A stretch of 46,877 nucleotides of DNA from Piscibacillus halophilus (GTDB lineage Bacteria; Bacillota; Bacilli; Bacillales; Alkalibacillaceae): contig NZ_FOES01000020.1 of NCBI RefSeq assembly GCF_900110685.1, positions 1 to 46,877 of the forward strand, in the 5' to 3' direction. Below, in pieces: positions 1 through 8,574 of the stretch. The number at the start of each line of letters is the position of its first letter. Within the stretch, counting starts at the first letter, position 1. The notes below the pieces were generated by a model. It did not search any database, was not told where the DNA came from, and was given only the letters and a program-made list of their open reading frames with translations. The translations under genes were made by a program, and so were the position numbers.

Positions 1-338
1 AACAACAAAAAGCATATACAAGGGAAAAGCTTTCGGAAGAAAAAACGGGTGAACTATACGGCAAACGAAAAGTAGATGTTGAACCTGTTTTTGGATTTCT
101 GAAGGCTAATTTGCGCTTCTCTCGAATGTCTGTTAGGGGCAAAGAGAAGGTGAAAAATGAATTAGGATTTGCGTTCATGGCGGTGAATCTAAGAAAGTTC
201 ACCACCATGAACGCGAAAACAAGCTGGGCATATAACGAAACAAAGCAGAAAAAAGGCACCAAACCATACTTTTTATGGTTGGTGCCTTTTTTACGTTATT
301 TTAGGCTAGTTATGTCCCAGCCTCGTTTCTTCTTATGA
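1..338 (+). CDS. IS1182-family transposase, C-terminal fragment
   Basis: An open frame runs in from the left window edge and ends at a stop at 336-338; the start is outside the window. The residues GKRKVDVEPVFGFLKANLRF followed by a basic stretch and LGFAFMAVNLRK match the end of IS1182-type DDE transposases, where the E of VEPVFGFLK is the last catalytic acid. About 25 residues before the stop the frame passes through a strong terminator hairpin (252-289), so the natural protein end may have been altered, or the element normally reads into its own terminator. The upstream two thirds of the element cannot be judged. The family call is confident; the exact IS is not known. Confidence 0.8.
   Translation, partial: QQKAYTREKLSEEKTGELYGKRKVDVEPVFGFLKANLRFSRMSVRGKEKVKNELGFAFMAVNLRKFTTMNAKTSWAYNETKQKKGTKPYFLWLVPFLRYFRLVMSQPRFFL
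252..289 (+). terminator. Rho-independent terminator of the IS1182-like transposase
   Basis: GGCACCAAACCATA pairs with TATGGTTGGTGCC (one bulged A) around a short T-rich loop and is followed by six Ts. It lies inside the last codons of the transposase frame. Confidence 0.8.
310..324. repeat. Remnant of an intergenic repeat end (TATGTCCCAGCCTC)
   Basis: The sequence TATGTCCCAGCCTC resembles the right end (TTTGTCTCAGCCTCC) of the intergenic repeat at 12825-13087. Only the end word is present, so this may be a remnant or a coincidence. Confidence 0.35.
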
Positions 339-545
339 AGGGCTATATATTTAGTCCTATTTCTCTATTAAAAATACATTAAATTAATGAGATAATTATT
401 CTGAAAAGTTAGAAACATTACATGAATTTTACTTAATTTTAAACTTATCTTTACGAAAACTTTTTAATATGGTTTTGATAAACAAAGGGATTGAATGAGT
501 TTATAGTTTAAAAGATTAGTAAGGTATTTTATTAAGGGGATTGTT

Positions 546-3524
546 ATGAAAACTCGGTATTTAAAGTGGCTATCGTTTTTAGGGATCTGGGTGTTTTTAT
601 TTTTTGGAATCGCTTCATTCACAGCTTTTGCTGAAGAAGATTTACCAACGACAGGATTTGAAGATCGCGATGGACAAGAGTGGACAACTTTTGAAGAGGA
701 GCAAGAATTTCTAAGTGAAGTCGAGGAATTATCTGAACGTGTGACAGTTGAACAAATTGGTCAGTCGGTAGAGGGAAGACCTTTACATTTAATTAAGGTC
801 GGATATCCTAGTCCCCCTTCGGATGAGGACATTGCTTCTGGAAGAAATATATTTATTATGGGAACTCAACATGGTAATGAGCCATCTGGTCGAGAGATGT
901 CTTTAAAGATTATGAGAGATCTCGCTTTTACCGATGATCCGGAGATGCTGGAACTCATAAACAAATCGACTATTTTAATTGTGCCAACTGTTAATCCAGA
1001 TGGGAGAGAAGCGGATCGACGGATTAGTTCGGATGGAGTTGACCTTAATCGTGATCAGATCACATTAAAAACTCCAGAGGGGCAAACCATTGCTAATGTA
1101 ATGGATCAATATCAACCAGATTTAATCTTAGATGCACATGAGAGGGTTGAAGGGCCTAATATCTCGTTACTTGGCTCTACTAATCTAAATGTCTATGATG
1201 GACTCATTGAAATAAATAATGAATTAATTAATGATTATATGATGCCAGAAGTTGAAGCAAAAGGATTCACGGTTGGGCCATACCCAGGCGGAGGAGCCCC
1301 TCGTACGGTCAGGAATGTGACAGGGTTAAGGCATGGCATAGGTGTTCTAGTAGAAGCGACTTGGGTGGATGATTATATAACTAGAGTAGAAGGACAGATG
1401 GCTTCCGTAGAATCTGTTTTAAATTTTTATAACGAAAGATTCGATGAAATTGGACAAGTTGTAGAGGAGGCGAGAATTCATAAAGAGAATGTTGGTAGCA
1501 ACCAATCTGAACCTTATTATTTAGAAGGAGACATAGATGAATATCCGCCAGAGTCTGACATATTAGACCCGCCTCCTTTTGGCTACTTAATTAATAATGA
1601 TCAGGCTGAGAAAATTAGTACCCAAATTGACTTGTTCTCAATTCAAACTGAACAAGTTAGTGAAAATGGTGTATTTGTTCCAATGGGTCAACCCGTGATG
1701 ACGGTTATTCCTTTTATTATGGATGAAAATTCAAATTATAGATTAATAGAAGGAAAAGCTTTATACGATCCGGATGTTGATCCAGGCTCCATCGATCCTC
1801 CTTTACCACCTGAATCCGTAGAGTTAAATACGGACTTCAGTCAAAACGAAGAAGGAGTACCTCCGAGTAATTGGTCAACATCATGGAGGGAGAGTAATTG
1901 GAAAGTCTTTCATAATCCATCACGTTTGCAACACTATGTAGATGAAGATGGGGGTCGCCGTGTTTTAACGTGGGATGATATTGGCGATGTTCGTGGAGAC
2001 GTTGAAGTAGCCGGATTAGTAAGAGCTAGAGGCGGAAACAGTAGTGGTGATGCCGGTAATGAGAGTAGTTATTATTTAGATTTACGTGGGCAAGGGGCAG
2101 GATCGACGGCTAATCATGTCCGAATTAATCGTAATATTGATAGTCGATTCAAAGTTCTTGAAACAGAGCCACTACCGTTTACTGTGGAAGAAAACAGTTG
2201 GTATCATGTTGTGTTCCAGCGTGAAGGTGAAGTGTTACGTGGGAAAGTTTGGGCATATGGTGAAAGTGAGCCTGATCGTTGGTCAATTTCGGTTGAAGAT
2301 CGTTTTATTGATTATGGAAAAGTCGGAGTAGGGCATGTTTCGAGTGGAATGTTAAATGAATGGGCTTATTTTAGTGTCGGTACAGCTAATGCTTCTGCTA
2401 CAAGGGCACCAGAAGATCTTATACCTGATGTGGATAAGACATTGTTGCAAGCTCGTCTAATGGAAATAAATGAAGAAGAATTAGATTTATCTAACTTTAC
2501 AGAAGAAAGTTGGAACTCTTTACAAGAAGCCATTCAACAAGCTGAGAATATTTTAGATGAACCAGAAGCTACGCAAGAAGACGTGGATGAAAGCTTAGAT
2601 GCCTTAAATAATGCGTATTCTGGTCTAGTCAGTGCACCAGCACAATATCGAACTAATTTTTCTCATTATAATGTTGGTGGAGCTCCAGAAGATTGGACAA
2701 GTTATTGGAATGAGAGTCAATGGACTGTCTTAGATAATCCTTCAAGATTAGAACATGATGTCGCAAGCGGAGGACGTTCAGCATTAGCATGGGATCAAGT
2801 TGGAGAAGTCCGTGGCAAGGTTGAGGTAGCTGCGTTAGTTAAACCAACTGGTAGCGGTACAACTCTATTCCAACTACCTCTTCACATTTCGGGTTCTCAA
2901 GGTAGCGAAAATAGTTACTATTTAGATTTGAGAACGACAGGTTCGGTAAGAATTAATCGTAATTTAAATAGTAGTTTTAATGTATTACAAACATCACAAG
3001 TTCCATACACTGTAACAGACGATACATGGTATCATGCGGTATTACAGCGTGATGGAGATACTCTGCGTGGTAAGGTTTGGCCTTTCGGAGAACCTGAACC
3101 AGTAGAATGGCAGGTAGAAGTCGTAGATGATGTTCATAGCTTTGGTCGTGTTGGTCTGTCCCATGTTACGAGTTCTCGTATTAATGATTGGGCCTTTTTT
3201 GGAGTCGGCGTAGGTGGTCAAGAGGCTCCTCGTGCAACGGATTATATTTTTGAACCGGTTTCAGTTGATTATGTTGAGGAAAACATACTAACGTTTGTGG
3301 AATCAGGTGAATTAAAGGCGCCTTTAGATAAGCTGTTATTGAAGCGTTTAGAGCAAGCTAGCCGTCAATATGAAAAGGATCACGTAGACCAAGCAATTAA
3401 GAAATTAGAAGACTTATTGAAACACCTTAATGATGAGGATCTGCAGGATTATGTTGATTCAAATGCAAAAAGTGAAATAGACATGATGGTCAATGAATTA
3501 ATATTTAGATGGGAAAAAAATTAA
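546..3524 (+). CDS. Secreted M14-family zinc carboxypeptidase with repeated modules, FIVAR-like and FIMAH-like domains
   Basis: This 992-residue secreted peptidase starts with a signal peptide (hydrophobic residues 8-25, cleavage expected after AFA at 27-29). The M14 catalytic domain shows HGNE (H109 and E112, zinc ligands), NPDG at 150, DLNRD at 167, DAHE (H198, third ligand) and LVEATW with the general-base glutamate at E270. It should remove residues from the C-termini of external peptides. After the enzyme come two copies of a roughly 190-residue module (about 430-620 and 700-895) that share W-rich starts, NPSRL, VRG and YYLDLR blocks. They are separated by a helical FIVAR-like stretch (about 630-695). 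The C-terminus (about 900-990) fits the FIMAH domain of Bacillaceae secreted enzymes. A ribosome site AAGGGGA precedes the ATG. The enzyme class is sure; the role of the modules (wall or polymer binding) is inferred. Confidence 0.88.
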   Translation: MKTRYLKWLSFLGIWVFLFFGIASFTAFAEEDLPTTGFEDRDGQEWTTFEEEQEFLSEVEELSERVTVEQIGQSVEGRPLHLIKVGYPSPPSDEDIASGRNIFIMGTQHGNEPSGREMSLKIMRDLAFTDDPEMLELINKSTILIVPTVNPDGREADRRISSDGVDLNRDQITLKTPEGQTIANVMDQYQPDLILDAHERVEGPNISLLGSTNLNVYDGLIEINNELINDYMMPEVEAKGFTVGPYPGGGAPRTVRNVTGLRHGIGVLVEATWVDDYITRVEGQMASVESVLNFYNERFDEIGQVVEEARIHKENVGSNQSEPYYLEGDIDEYPPESDILDPPPFGYLINNDQAEKISTQIDLFSIQTEQVSENGVFVPMGQPVMTVIPFIMDENSNYRLIEGKALYDPDVDPGSIDPPLPPESVELNTDFSQNEEGVPPSNWSTSWRESNWKVFHNPSRLQHYVDEDGGRRVLTWDDIGDVRGDVEVAGLVRARGGNSSGDAGNESSYYLDLRGQGAGSTANHVRINRNIDSRFKVLETEPLPFTVEENSWYHVVFQREGEVLRGKVWAYGESEPDRWSISVEDRFIDYGKVGVGHVSSGMLNEWAYFSVGTANASATRAPEDLIPDVDKTLLQARLMEINEEELDLSNFTEESWNSLQEAIQQAENILDEPEATQEDVDESLDALNNAYSGLVSAPAQYRTNFSHYNVGGAPEDWTSYWNESQWTVLDNPSRLEHDVASGGRSALAWDQVGEVRGKVEVAALVKPTGSGTTLFQLPLHISGSQGSENSYYLDLRTTGSVRINRNLNSSFNVLQTSQVPYTVTDDTWYHAVLQRDGDTLRGKVWPFGEPEPVEWQVEVVDDVHSFGRVGLSHVTSSRINDWAFFGVGVGGQEAPRATDYIFEPVSVDYVEENILTFVESGELKAPLDKLLLKRLEQASRQYEKDHVDQAIKKLEDLLKHLNDEDLQDYVDSNAKSEIDMMVNELIFRWEKN

Positions 3525-3527
3525 TAG

Positions 3528-3566
3528 AAAAAAGCTTTTGCGGCTTCTACGCAAAAGCTTTTTTTT
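3528..3566. terminator. Bidirectional terminator between convergent genes
   Basis: AAAAAGCTTTTGCG (3529-3542) pairs with CGCAAAAGCTTTTT (3550-3563) around a 7-nt loop. A-runs on the left and T-runs on the right make it usable from both strands, serving the M14 gene and the minus-strand membrane pair. Confidence 0.85.
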
Positions 3567-3568
3567 GT

Positions 3569-4021
3569 TTATATAATCCCTTGTACGCGAAGGATGATTT
3601 CTGCAATCAAAGCAGAGCCTAGGAATGTACCGAGTAGCACAAATGATGCGACGATGATTGTACGCCACCCTAGTTTAGCAAAATCTGCCCACGATCGACC
3701 GATTGAAATACCTGCATATGCGAGAATGGGTGTTGTCGTTGCGAGAAGTTCAATTTGTGAGGTCCATTCAACTATTCGTTCGGAACCTGGCATCCATGGC
3801 ATAGAGATCAAGATTCCGATAATCGCAACGTAAGCAACCGTTGGTAGATTAATGGGAAGCATTTTTTGTATAACTAATCCAAGTAAGGCTATGCCGATTA
3901 ATACTATCATACCGGGAATGGCACTTAATGGAACGATTTCGTAGTTTAACCAATTTCCTAATAAAATTAGTATGCCAAAGATTGATAATAGTAGAATCCA
4001 CTCTTGTATGTTTTTTAACAT
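3569..4021 (-). CDS. Small integral membrane protein, partner of the DUF3100-like protein
   Basis: This 150-residue protein is almost entirely hydrophobic, with four or five predicted membrane segments and no soluble domain. It starts one base after the stop of the upstream 264-residue membrane gene and shares its orientation, so the two are almost certainly translated together and may form one transporter. The motif ILAYAGISIGRSWADFAKLGW near residue 100 is polar enough to be functional, but I do not recognise it. By context it could be the second half of a DUF3100/LrgB-like carrier. Function unknown. Confidence 0.6.
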   Translation of the reverse strand: MLKNIQEWILLLSIFGILILLGNWLNYEIVPLSAIPGMIVLIGIALLGLVIQKMLPINLPTVAYVAIIGILISMPWMPGSERIVEWTSQIELLATTTPILAYAGISIGRSWADFAKLGWRTIIVASFVLLGTFLGSALIAEIILRVQGII

Positions 4022-4022
4022 A

Positions 4023-4817
4023 TTAAGCTTCCTCCTTATGACGGCGTCGAGTTATGATTTGGTAGAGTTTTTCCGTTAATGGTAGACCAATAAAAATACT
4101 CATATAAAGTCCTGTTGATAAGGAGAGCAAGTTACTGGCCCCTGCGAATGCGATAATGTCGGTTTCAAAGTTAGGAAAAGCTGCTATTAATGATCCGCTA
4201 GCTGCTGCCATCATACTACTACTTCCAATTCCAGATGCCATGGCAAAAGAGAGAGGGTGAAGTGGGGTGATGGTCGCTAAAAAGCCAGATATGAGCCCCA
4301 TAAAGATAGCTCCAAAAACTGTTCCGAATATGTAGACAGCCATAACACCTCGTCCTTCTGGAGAATTAAAGCCAAATTTATCTACAATTAAACCAACGTT
4401 TGGTTCACGCGCAACCGAGTGGGTCATTCCGATTGCTTCCCTTTTGAGACCTAAATATATAGCAATGGGTAAGGCAAAAAGAATGGTTGCTAGGTTTCCG
4501 AATTCTTGAAGAAGTAAGGCAGGTCCTGCTGCGATGATTTGGGGTAATGACGGTCCGATCACAACTCCAATTTTAGCGATAAGTAATAGTACACCTAAAA
4601 CGATTAATGGTTCGGCATGTTTGGCTTGTTTTTCTTTGATTGCTGGTGTGAAGTATAGAATGATTCCGATAATAATCGCATATAACATTGGTAATAACAC
4701 GACAACACCAGGTCCTACTGCAAATTCATAGTTTCCGATTAGTTCGGTTATCACCACCACTGCCAATACAATGGTGTGAAGCCGCCAATCTTTCCAAAGT
4801 CCTTTGACATCAACCAT
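4023..4817 (-). CDS. DUF3100-like integral membrane protein, probable transporter subunit
   Basis: The protein has 264 residues with about eight hydrophobic segments. The N-terminal run (WKDWRLHTIVLAVVVITELI, then a G-P-G loop and LLPMLYA) is what I recall for DUF3100 family proteins; this is recognition from memory, not a search. A glycine/serine-rich segment (MASGIGSSSMMAAASGSLIAA, about residues 195-215) looks like a transport or substrate loop. The gene leads a two-gene unit with the 150-residue protein and has an AGGAGG site before its ATG. The M20 hydrolase operon is about 1.3 kb away on the other strand, so import or export of a related small molecule is possible but not shown. Confidence 0.6.
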   Translation of the reverse strand: MVDVKGLWKDWRLHTIVLAVVVITELIGNYEFAVGPGVVVLLPMLYAIIIGIILYFTPAIKEKQAKHAEPLIVLGVLLLIAKIGVVIGPSLPQIIAAGPALLLQEFGNLATILFALPIAIYLGLKREAIGMTHSVAREPNVGLIVDKFGFNSPEGRGVMAVYIFGTVFGAIFMGLISGFLATITPLHPLSFAMASGIGSSSMMAAASGSLIAAFPNFETDIIAFAGASNLLSLSTGLYMSIFIGLPLTEKLYQIITRRRHKEEA

Positions 4818-4857
4818 CTATCATTTCCTCCTTTAGTCTATTAAAATTTTAATTGCT

Positions 4858-4887
4858 ATTATAATAGATTTTTGTAGTAAAAGTCGA
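4858..4887 (-). promoter_or_regulatory. Candidate sigma-A promoter of the DUF3100-like pair
   Basis: On the minus strand TCGACT (4882-4887) is followed after 18 bp by a perfect TATAAT (4858-4863), about 40 bp upstream of the ATG at 4817. Confidence 0.5.
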
Positions 4888-4920
4888 GGGTATAATTTCC
4901 TGTGAAGTATTTGAATGAAA

Positions 4921-4953
4921 TAAAAAAGAGCCACCCCAATACTGGGATAGCCC
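4921..4953 (-). terminator. Rho-independent terminator of the zinc-ribbon gene
   Basis: On the minus strand GGGCTATCCCA pairs with TGGGGTGGCTC (11 bp, with G-U pairs) around a 4-nt loop, followed by six Ts. It lies just past the stop of the gene at 4963. Confidence 0.7.
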
Positions 4954-4962
4954 TATGATACC

Positions 4963-5733
4963 TTATATGACTCCATTAAATTGTTCCAAAGTATTGCTTA
5001 GGAAAATTCTAAACATAATATAGATAATGATGGCCGTTATGAAGTAGCTTCCTAGGGTGAGATACACATATTGATTTGAGTTATTTTTGCTTAAATGATG
5101 AAAGCTTAATAGAATAGGAGCAATCGCTATAAATGCACTAATACTCGCTAATAATAGTGTAGTTGTCAATCCAACGGCACCAATTAGGCCTGATAAAATA
5201 GTTAAAACCGAGATTGCAGTAAACGGAACTGAGAGCGCCCCATACTGTGCCAAAATACGTTTAAACGTCAATTCAACTTTACCGAATTTGAAGATAATCG
5301 TTAAAGAGGCCAATCCTGCGAGCAAGATTAAGATTGACGTTATTAGGAATCTAAAGAATACTTCAAAAAATGGTAGTGATGATTCTGCCATAAAACTACC
5401 AAACGCCTGTTTATAAATACCATTTAGTAAAAAGTAAGACCCTAGAGAAACGGCAATAGATAAAATGATGAGAGTCATGATTCCGTTAATAAAGGAACTA
5501 TCAGGTTGTTTTAAGCTCACGTTTGGATTTTTGAGAATCGTTACGAAATAGTCCATATAATTTTTCAGGTGATATTTAACGTTTTCGGCCTGACTACCTT
5601 TTGTGGTGTTGGTACTAGTGGTTGCTGCGACTTCTTCATCGCTATTATGTACCTGCTCGGTAAAGCTATTCCCACAGTTTTCGCAAAAATTTCCTCCATC
5701 TTGTTGATGTTGACAATGGTTACAAATTAACAA
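4963..5733 (-). CDS. Zinc-ribbon membrane protein (Yip1-like architecture)
   Basis: This 256-residue protein has an N-terminal cytoplasmic zinc ribbon with two CxxC pairs (CNHCQ at 4-8 and CENCG at 17-21). A polar linker follows, then about five hydrophobic segments from residue 80 to the end. Proteins of this layout are common and uncharacterised in Bacillaceae and often annotated as zinc-ribbon or Yip1-domain proteins. It is transcribed alone, with its own terminator, and diverges from the M20 operon. The long shared upstream region carries a 21-bp-phased repeat array (5840-5965). The precise role is unknown. Confidence 0.6.
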   Translation of the reverse strand: MLICNHCQHQQDGGNFCENCGNSFTEQVHNSDEEVAATTSTNTTKGSQAENVKYHLKNYMDYFVTILKNPNVSLKQPDSSFINGIMTLIILSIAVSLGSYFLLNGIYKQAFGSFMAESSLPFFEVFFRFLITSILILLAGLASLTIIFKFGKVELTFKRILAQYGALSVPFTAISVLTILSGLIGAVGLTTTLLLASISAFIAIAPILLSFHHLSKNNSNQYVYLTLGSYFITAIIIYIMFRIFLSNTLEQFNGVI

Positions 5734-5839
5734 AAAAATCCCTCCTTTTTTATTGATGAAATAATGCTTATGTAAATTGTACCAAATAATCGAATTATTG
5801 GAAGCGATATCGAGTATTTTGTCGAATAACTACCAATAA

Positions 5840-5965
5840 AAGCTCATAAATTTTTTAAAAGCCCCCATAAAATTTAATTTTTGTCACGTTCGACATAATT
5901 AACGTCTCATATCTTTTCGTAAATGTCCCATTAATCCGAAAAAAAGTCCCATAAATTCATTTGAT
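5840..5965 (+). repeat. Array A: 21-bp-phased repeats with core GTCYCATAAATT
   Basis: The word CAT within a GTCYCATAAATT-like core occurs at 5845, 5866, 5908, 5929 and 5950, every one on the same 21-bp grid. The slot at 5887 holds a decayed copy (GTCACGTT). Cores include GCTCATAAATT, CCCCATAAAATT, GTCTCATATC, GTCCCATTAATC and GTCCCATAAATT; the remaining bases of each unit differ apart from being T/A-rich. Two helical turns equal 21 bp, so all cores face the same side of the DNA. The array ends about 30 bp upstream of the -35 box of the M20 operon promoter. No open frame covers it. Confidence 0.8.
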
Positions 5966-5996
5966 GAGTAGTTCTTTTAATAATTTTCGATAAAAT

Positions 5997-6025
5997 TAGA
6001 CAAATCAAAAAGTAACCACTATAAT
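5997..6025 (+). promoter_or_regulatory. Sigma-A promoter of the M20/AbgT operon
   Basis: TAGACA (5997-6002) is spaced 17 bp from a perfect TATAAT (6020-6025), about 60 bp before the ATG at 6087. Confidence 0.7.
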
Positions 6026-6086
6026 ATAAAACAATAACGGAATAATTATGGAAAAATTCCATAAATATAGACAGAGGTGTTTTGAA

Positions 6087-7265
6087 ATGTCAGACGTAGA
6101 AAAAATTGTCGAAGAGGTTATTCAATTTCGACGGGATCTTCACCGCAATCCCGAATTAAGTGGTGAGGAATATCGAACGTCGCAGAAGATCCAAGAGAAA
6201 TTAGATGAATATGGTATCCAATATAAAGCTGGTTTTGCTAAAACGGGTGTGCTTGGTGTCATTAAAGGAAGTAAACCAGGCAAAACGGTTGCGCTTCGTG
6301 CTGATATTGATGCCCTTCCTATTATGGAGAAGACAGATGAACCGTTCAAATCTGAGGTTGATGGGAAGATGCATGCGTGTGGACACGATGCTCATACGGC
6401 TATGTTACTAGGTGTGGCACGTCATTTACAAAATAGATTAGATGAAATCGAAGGGACCGTCTTGTTAATTTTTCAGCCGGCGGAGGAGGATTCGCCAAAA
6501 GGTGGCTCGCAAACCATGATGGATGAAGGTGTGTTTGATGAATATACGCCAGACGTCTTAGTAGCCCAACATGTGTGGCCGAGTTTACCAGTTGGACAAT
6601 TTGGTGTTTTGCCAGGTCCGATGATGGGGAATTCGGACCGTTTTAAAATCACTATTAAAGGTTCTGGCGGTCACGCCTCGATGCCCCATGACACGATTGA
6701 TGCAATCGTTGTGGCCAACCAAGTAATAACAGCGCTTCAAACGATCGTCAGTCGTAATGCGAATCCATTTGATCCAGCGGTGATTACGGTTGGAAAAATT
6801 GAAGGTGGTTATCGTTATAACGTGGTTGCAGATGAAGTGACACTTGAAGGAACGATTCGTACCCAATCTCATGACATGAAAGATAAGGTGAAACGCAGAT
6901 TCTTTGAGGTTGTCAATGGAGTTTCTGAGTCCATGAATGCGGAAGCTGAAATTGATTATTTTGACGGTTATCCGGCTACAGTTAATTCCGAGCGATGGGC
7001 TGAACGGGTTAAACAGACCGTTATTAACATGCATGGTGAAGAAGCGGCGCCATCTGTGACTCCAAGCCTTGGTGGAGAAGATTTCGGTCGATTTTTACTT
7101 AAGTACCCAGGTGTTTATTACTGGTTAGGGACATCGATTGGTGAAGGGCAGAAACCACTACATGATCCGAATTTTAAACTGAATGAAGATGCGATTCCTT
7201 ATGGTGTCACTACGATGGCGCAAGTGGCGATTGATACGCTTAAAGATTTAAAAGGGGATGATTAG
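6087..7265 (+). CDS. M20 family amidohydrolase (N-acyl amino acid hydrolase type)
   Basis: This cytoplasmic di-metal amidohydrolase belongs to the M20D group (hippurate hydrolase, N-acetyl amino acid deacetylase and relatives). Metal-site motifs are visible: ACGHDAHTAMLLG, FQPAEED, the late LGGEDFGRF and a C-terminal LHDPNF. GGHASMPHDTIDAI marks the dimerisation or lid domain. I chose the ATG at 6087 because AGAGGTG lies 8 bases upstream; an in-frame ATG at 6048 has no such site and would add 13 residues. The product is 392 residues, normal for the family. It is the first gene of a five-gene operon and abuts the next start without a gap. The substrate is likely an acylated amino acid or small peptide; the acyl group is not known. 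Confidence 0.88.
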   Translation: MSDVEKIVEEVIQFRRDLHRNPELSGEEYRTSQKIQEKLDEYGIQYKAGFAKTGVLGVIKGSKPGKTVALRADIDALPIMEKTDEPFKSEVDGKMHACGHDAHTAMLLGVARHLQNRLDEIEGTVLLIFQPAEEDSPKGGSQTMMDEGVFDEYTPDVLVAQHVWPSLPVGQFGVLPGPMMGNSDRFKITIKGSGGHASMPHDTIDAIVVANQVITALQTIVSRNANPFDPAVITVGKIEGGYRYNVVADEVTLEGTIRTQSHDMKDKVKRRFFEVVNGVSESMNAEAEIDYFDGYPATVNSERWAERVKQTVINMHGEEAAPSVTPSLGGEDFGRFLLKYPGVYYWLGTSIGEGQKPLHDPNFKLNEDAIPYGVTTMAQVAIDTLKDLKGDD

Positions 7266-8555
7266 ATGGATCATTCAGCTTTTTTAAAGTCATTGGAAGG
7301 TTATTTGGTAGAAAAACGTCGAGAGTTTCACCGTTACCCAGAAGTGGGGTTTACGGAATATGTGACGACACATCGAATTGTTGAAGAGCTAAAAGATTTA
7401 GATTTTACGCTAACAGTCGGAAAAGATGCTCTGGTGTCTGAGGAACGATATGGGGTTCCAAGCGCTGAAGTGTTATCAGAGGCGGAGGAACGTGCGGCAT
7501 CATTCGGTGTTCCTTCTAACCTATTAGATCAAATGCGTGGTGGCAATACAGGGGTCGTGGCCGTTCTGGATACGGGTAATCCTGGTCCTCATGTTGCGAT
7601 GCGCTTTGATATTGATGCACTTCCAATTTTGGAAAGTGATGAGGATAACCATGTCCCGACTAAAGAAGGTTTTAAATCTGAACGCCCTGGTGAAATGCAT
7701 GCTTGTGGTCATGATGGGCATACGGCAATTGGTTTAGGTGTAGCGAAATATTTACATCAATTTAAAGAAGAGTTAAAAGGGACATTCACTTTGTTATTCC
7801 AACCGGCAGAAGAGGGAGGCCGTGGTGCCAAAGCTATGGTTGCAAAAGGTTGGCTAGATGATGTTGATTACTTTTTAAGTGGGCATCTAGGAATCGGTGA
7901 ACATGAAGCTGGCATGGTAGCTGCAACCACGTCACGTTTTTTAGCTAGTGCGAAACTGAATGTTCATTTTAAAGGTAAATCGGCTCATGCCGGAGTTGAA
8001 CCGAATGTTGGTAGAAATGCTTTGTTAGCGGCAGCATCTGCTAGTTTACACCTTCATAACATCCCACGACATAAAGATGGTGCGACAAGGGTGAATGTAG
8101 GTCGTTTAGTAGCTGGCAGTGGTCGTAATGTGATTGCTGATACAGCTTTTATGGAGATGGAGACTCGTGGCGAGACGACGGAACTTAATGAATATATGCA
8201 AACAGAAGCAAAAAGAATCATTCAAGCTAGTGGTGATTTATATAATGTAGAAACTGATATTGAGTTTATGGGTGAAGCATTGAATGGGAATTGTGATCCG
8301 GAATTTATCGACTGGGTTAAAAAGGCGAATGAACATAACCCTTATGTAAAAGAGGTTTATGACGTACAAGAATTAGGGGCATCAGAAGACGTGACGTTTA
8401 TGATGAAGCGTGTACAAGAAAGAGGCGGAAAAGCAACCTTTATGGTTTTCCCAAGCCCATTACCAGCAGGGCATCACCATCCTAAATTTGATGTCGATGA
8501 GTATTCGTTAATAACAGCTGTTTCGACATTTATAAACATCATAAGGTTTTTGTAA
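7266..8555 (+). CDS. M20 amidohydrolase, AbgA-like (p-aminobenzoyl-glutamate hydrolase subunit type)
   Basis: This 429-residue M20 enzyme has metal motifs MHACGHDGHTAIGLG, FQPAEEGGRGAKAM, ELGASEDVTFMM and GHHHPKF. HAGVEPNVGRNA marks the lid domain. Length and the insertion after residue 60 (SEERYGVPSAEVLSEAEE) resemble AbgA, which with AbgB cleaves p-aminobenzoyl-glutamate. The ATG directly follows the TAG of the previous gene, indicating coupled translation. The AbgT-type transporter at the end of the operon supports the AbgA call. No separate AbgB is present, so the enzyme may work alone or with the first M20 gene on another acyl or dipeptide substrate. Confidence 0.82.
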   Translation: MDHSAFLKSLEGYLVEKRREFHRYPEVGFTEYVTTHRIVEELKDLDFTLTVGKDALVSEERYGVPSAEVLSEAEERAASFGVPSNLLDQMRGGNTGVVAVLDTGNPGPHVAMRFDIDALPILESDEDNHVPTKEGFKSERPGEMHACGHDGHTAIGLGVAKYLHQFKEELKGTFTLLFQPAEEGGRGAKAMVAKGWLDDVDYFLSGHLGIGEHEAGMVAATTSRFLASAKLNVHFKGKSAHAGVEPNVGRNALLAAASASLHLHNIPRHKDGATRVNVGRLVAGSGRNVIADTAFMEMETRGETTELNEYMQTEAKRIIQASGDLYNVETDIEFMGEALNGNCDPEFIDWVKKANEHNPYVKEVYDVQELGASEDVTFMMKRVQERGGKATFMVFPSPLPAGHHHPKFDVDEYSLITAVSTFINIIRFL

Positions 8556-8574
8556 TGAATAGGAGTCGATTTTG

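Noticed and set aside
5734-6086. A riboswitch or T-box in the leader of the M20 operon
   Set aside because: The transcribed leader after the promoter is only about 55 bases, and no terminator-type structure or T-box word is present; the unusual DNA lies upstream of the promoter.
6585-7034. A 149-codon minus-strand frame
   Set aside because: Antisense shadow of the first M20 gene; composition is not protein-like.
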